Notes under the pieces: model-generated
Seen by the model: only the letters and a program-made list of their open reading frames with translations
Databases searched by the model: none
Told to the model about the DNA's origin: nothing
In this document: piece after piece, positions 63,989 to 64,000 of the stretch
How the letters are laid out: every line of letters begins with the position of its first letter
How positions within the stretch are numbered: position 1 is the first letter of the stretch
Assembly: GCF_001428545.1 (NCBI RefSeq)
Contig: NZ_LMHZ01000045.1
Coordinates: forward strand, 155,545-219,544
Reading direction: 5' to 3'
Length of the DNA: 64,000 bases
Source: Noviherbaspirillum sp. Root189
Lineage (GTDB): Bacteria; Pseudomonadota; Gammaproteobacteria; Burkholderiales; Burkholderiaceae_D
Program-made: the position numbers and the translations under genes

Positions 63989-64000
63989 ATGAATACTAAT
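63989..64000 (+). CDS. start of a gene cut by the window edge
   Basis: An ATG at 63989 follows the ribosome site AAGGAGTCCGTC at good spacing and reads Met-Asn-Thr-Asn to the window end. Only four codons are visible, so no product can be named. Confidence 0.45.

Noticed and set aside
63736..63990. 84-codon minus-strand frame near the window end
   Set aside because: It overlaps the ribosome site of the partial plus-strand gene and a repeat motif, with no family match.

Overview
The window looks like a chromosomal segment of a betaproteobacterium, most likely Burkholderiales and probably family Oxalobacteraceae. I infer this from moderately high GC, the rpsP-rimM-trmD-rplS block followed by a NUDIX CoA pyrophosphatase and a CobD/CbiB-like gene, a DUF3579 gene, a CIO-type cytochrome bd oxidase, and many acyl-CoA and SDR genes. 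I saw no rRNA, tRNA, CRISPR array, transposase or phage gene. Apart from one AT-rich toxin/immunity insert it reads as core genome.

Layout. 1-7.4 kb: a DUF938 methyltransferase (cut by the window edge), a Mut7-C RNase-like protein, a tandem universal stress protein, cydAB, a chemoreceptor and a small HTH protein. FNR/Anr-like boxes lie upstream of the stress protein, the chemoreceptor and, more weakly, the HTH gene, so this may be a low-oxygen regulon. 7.4-9.2 kb: a gene-poor stretch with two small stress-type genes. 9.3-17.3 kb: a seven-gene minus-strand acyl-CoA catabolic cluster (ligase, three SDRs, acyl-CoA dehydrogenase, thioesterase, histidine phosphatase) with a divergent LysR regulator. 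17.3-25.5 kb: fumC, a CHASE-PAS-GGDEF-EAL protein with a degenerate cyclase site, an SRPBCC/membrane fusion, DUF3579, a CobD-like protein and a CoA pyrophosphatase. 25.8-28.0 kb: the ribosomal protein/tRNA modification operon with a clear terminator. 28.2-31.6 kb: small membrane genes and an ammonium transporter behind a sigma-54-type promoter, translationally coupled to an unknown small protein. 31.7-35.5 kb: an acyl-CoA dehydrogenase with etfA and etfB. Here etfB carries an exact 99-bp in-frame tandem duplication and etfA has lost its normal start codon. 35.8-45.3 kb: TusA-like, NUDIX, alaS, glycerophosphodiesterase, a diguanylate cyclase, a class III CoA-transferase and a gamma-glutamyltransferase. 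45.4-48.1 kb: DUF2306, 2TM protein, LytS-type kinase and LytTR regulator in an overlapping operon. 48.1-53.0 kb: two related DUF2157-like membrane proteins, YnfA, a methyltransferase and glnS. 53.0-54.3 kb: an AT-rich insert with an orphan RNase A-like polymorphic toxin and a CdiI_2-like immunity protein. 54.4-64 kb: envelope-related genes (DUF3014, an EEP phosphatase, low-complexity secreted proteins, a membrane-anchored SDR, a YbhN-like protein and ClsB, DUF4124, a lipoprotein).

The best candidates for follow-up are the damaged etfBA pair, the orphan toxin/immunity pair, the coupled amt partner protein, and the possible FNR regulon around cydAB. All family assignments come from recognising sequence patterns by eye; no database search was run.
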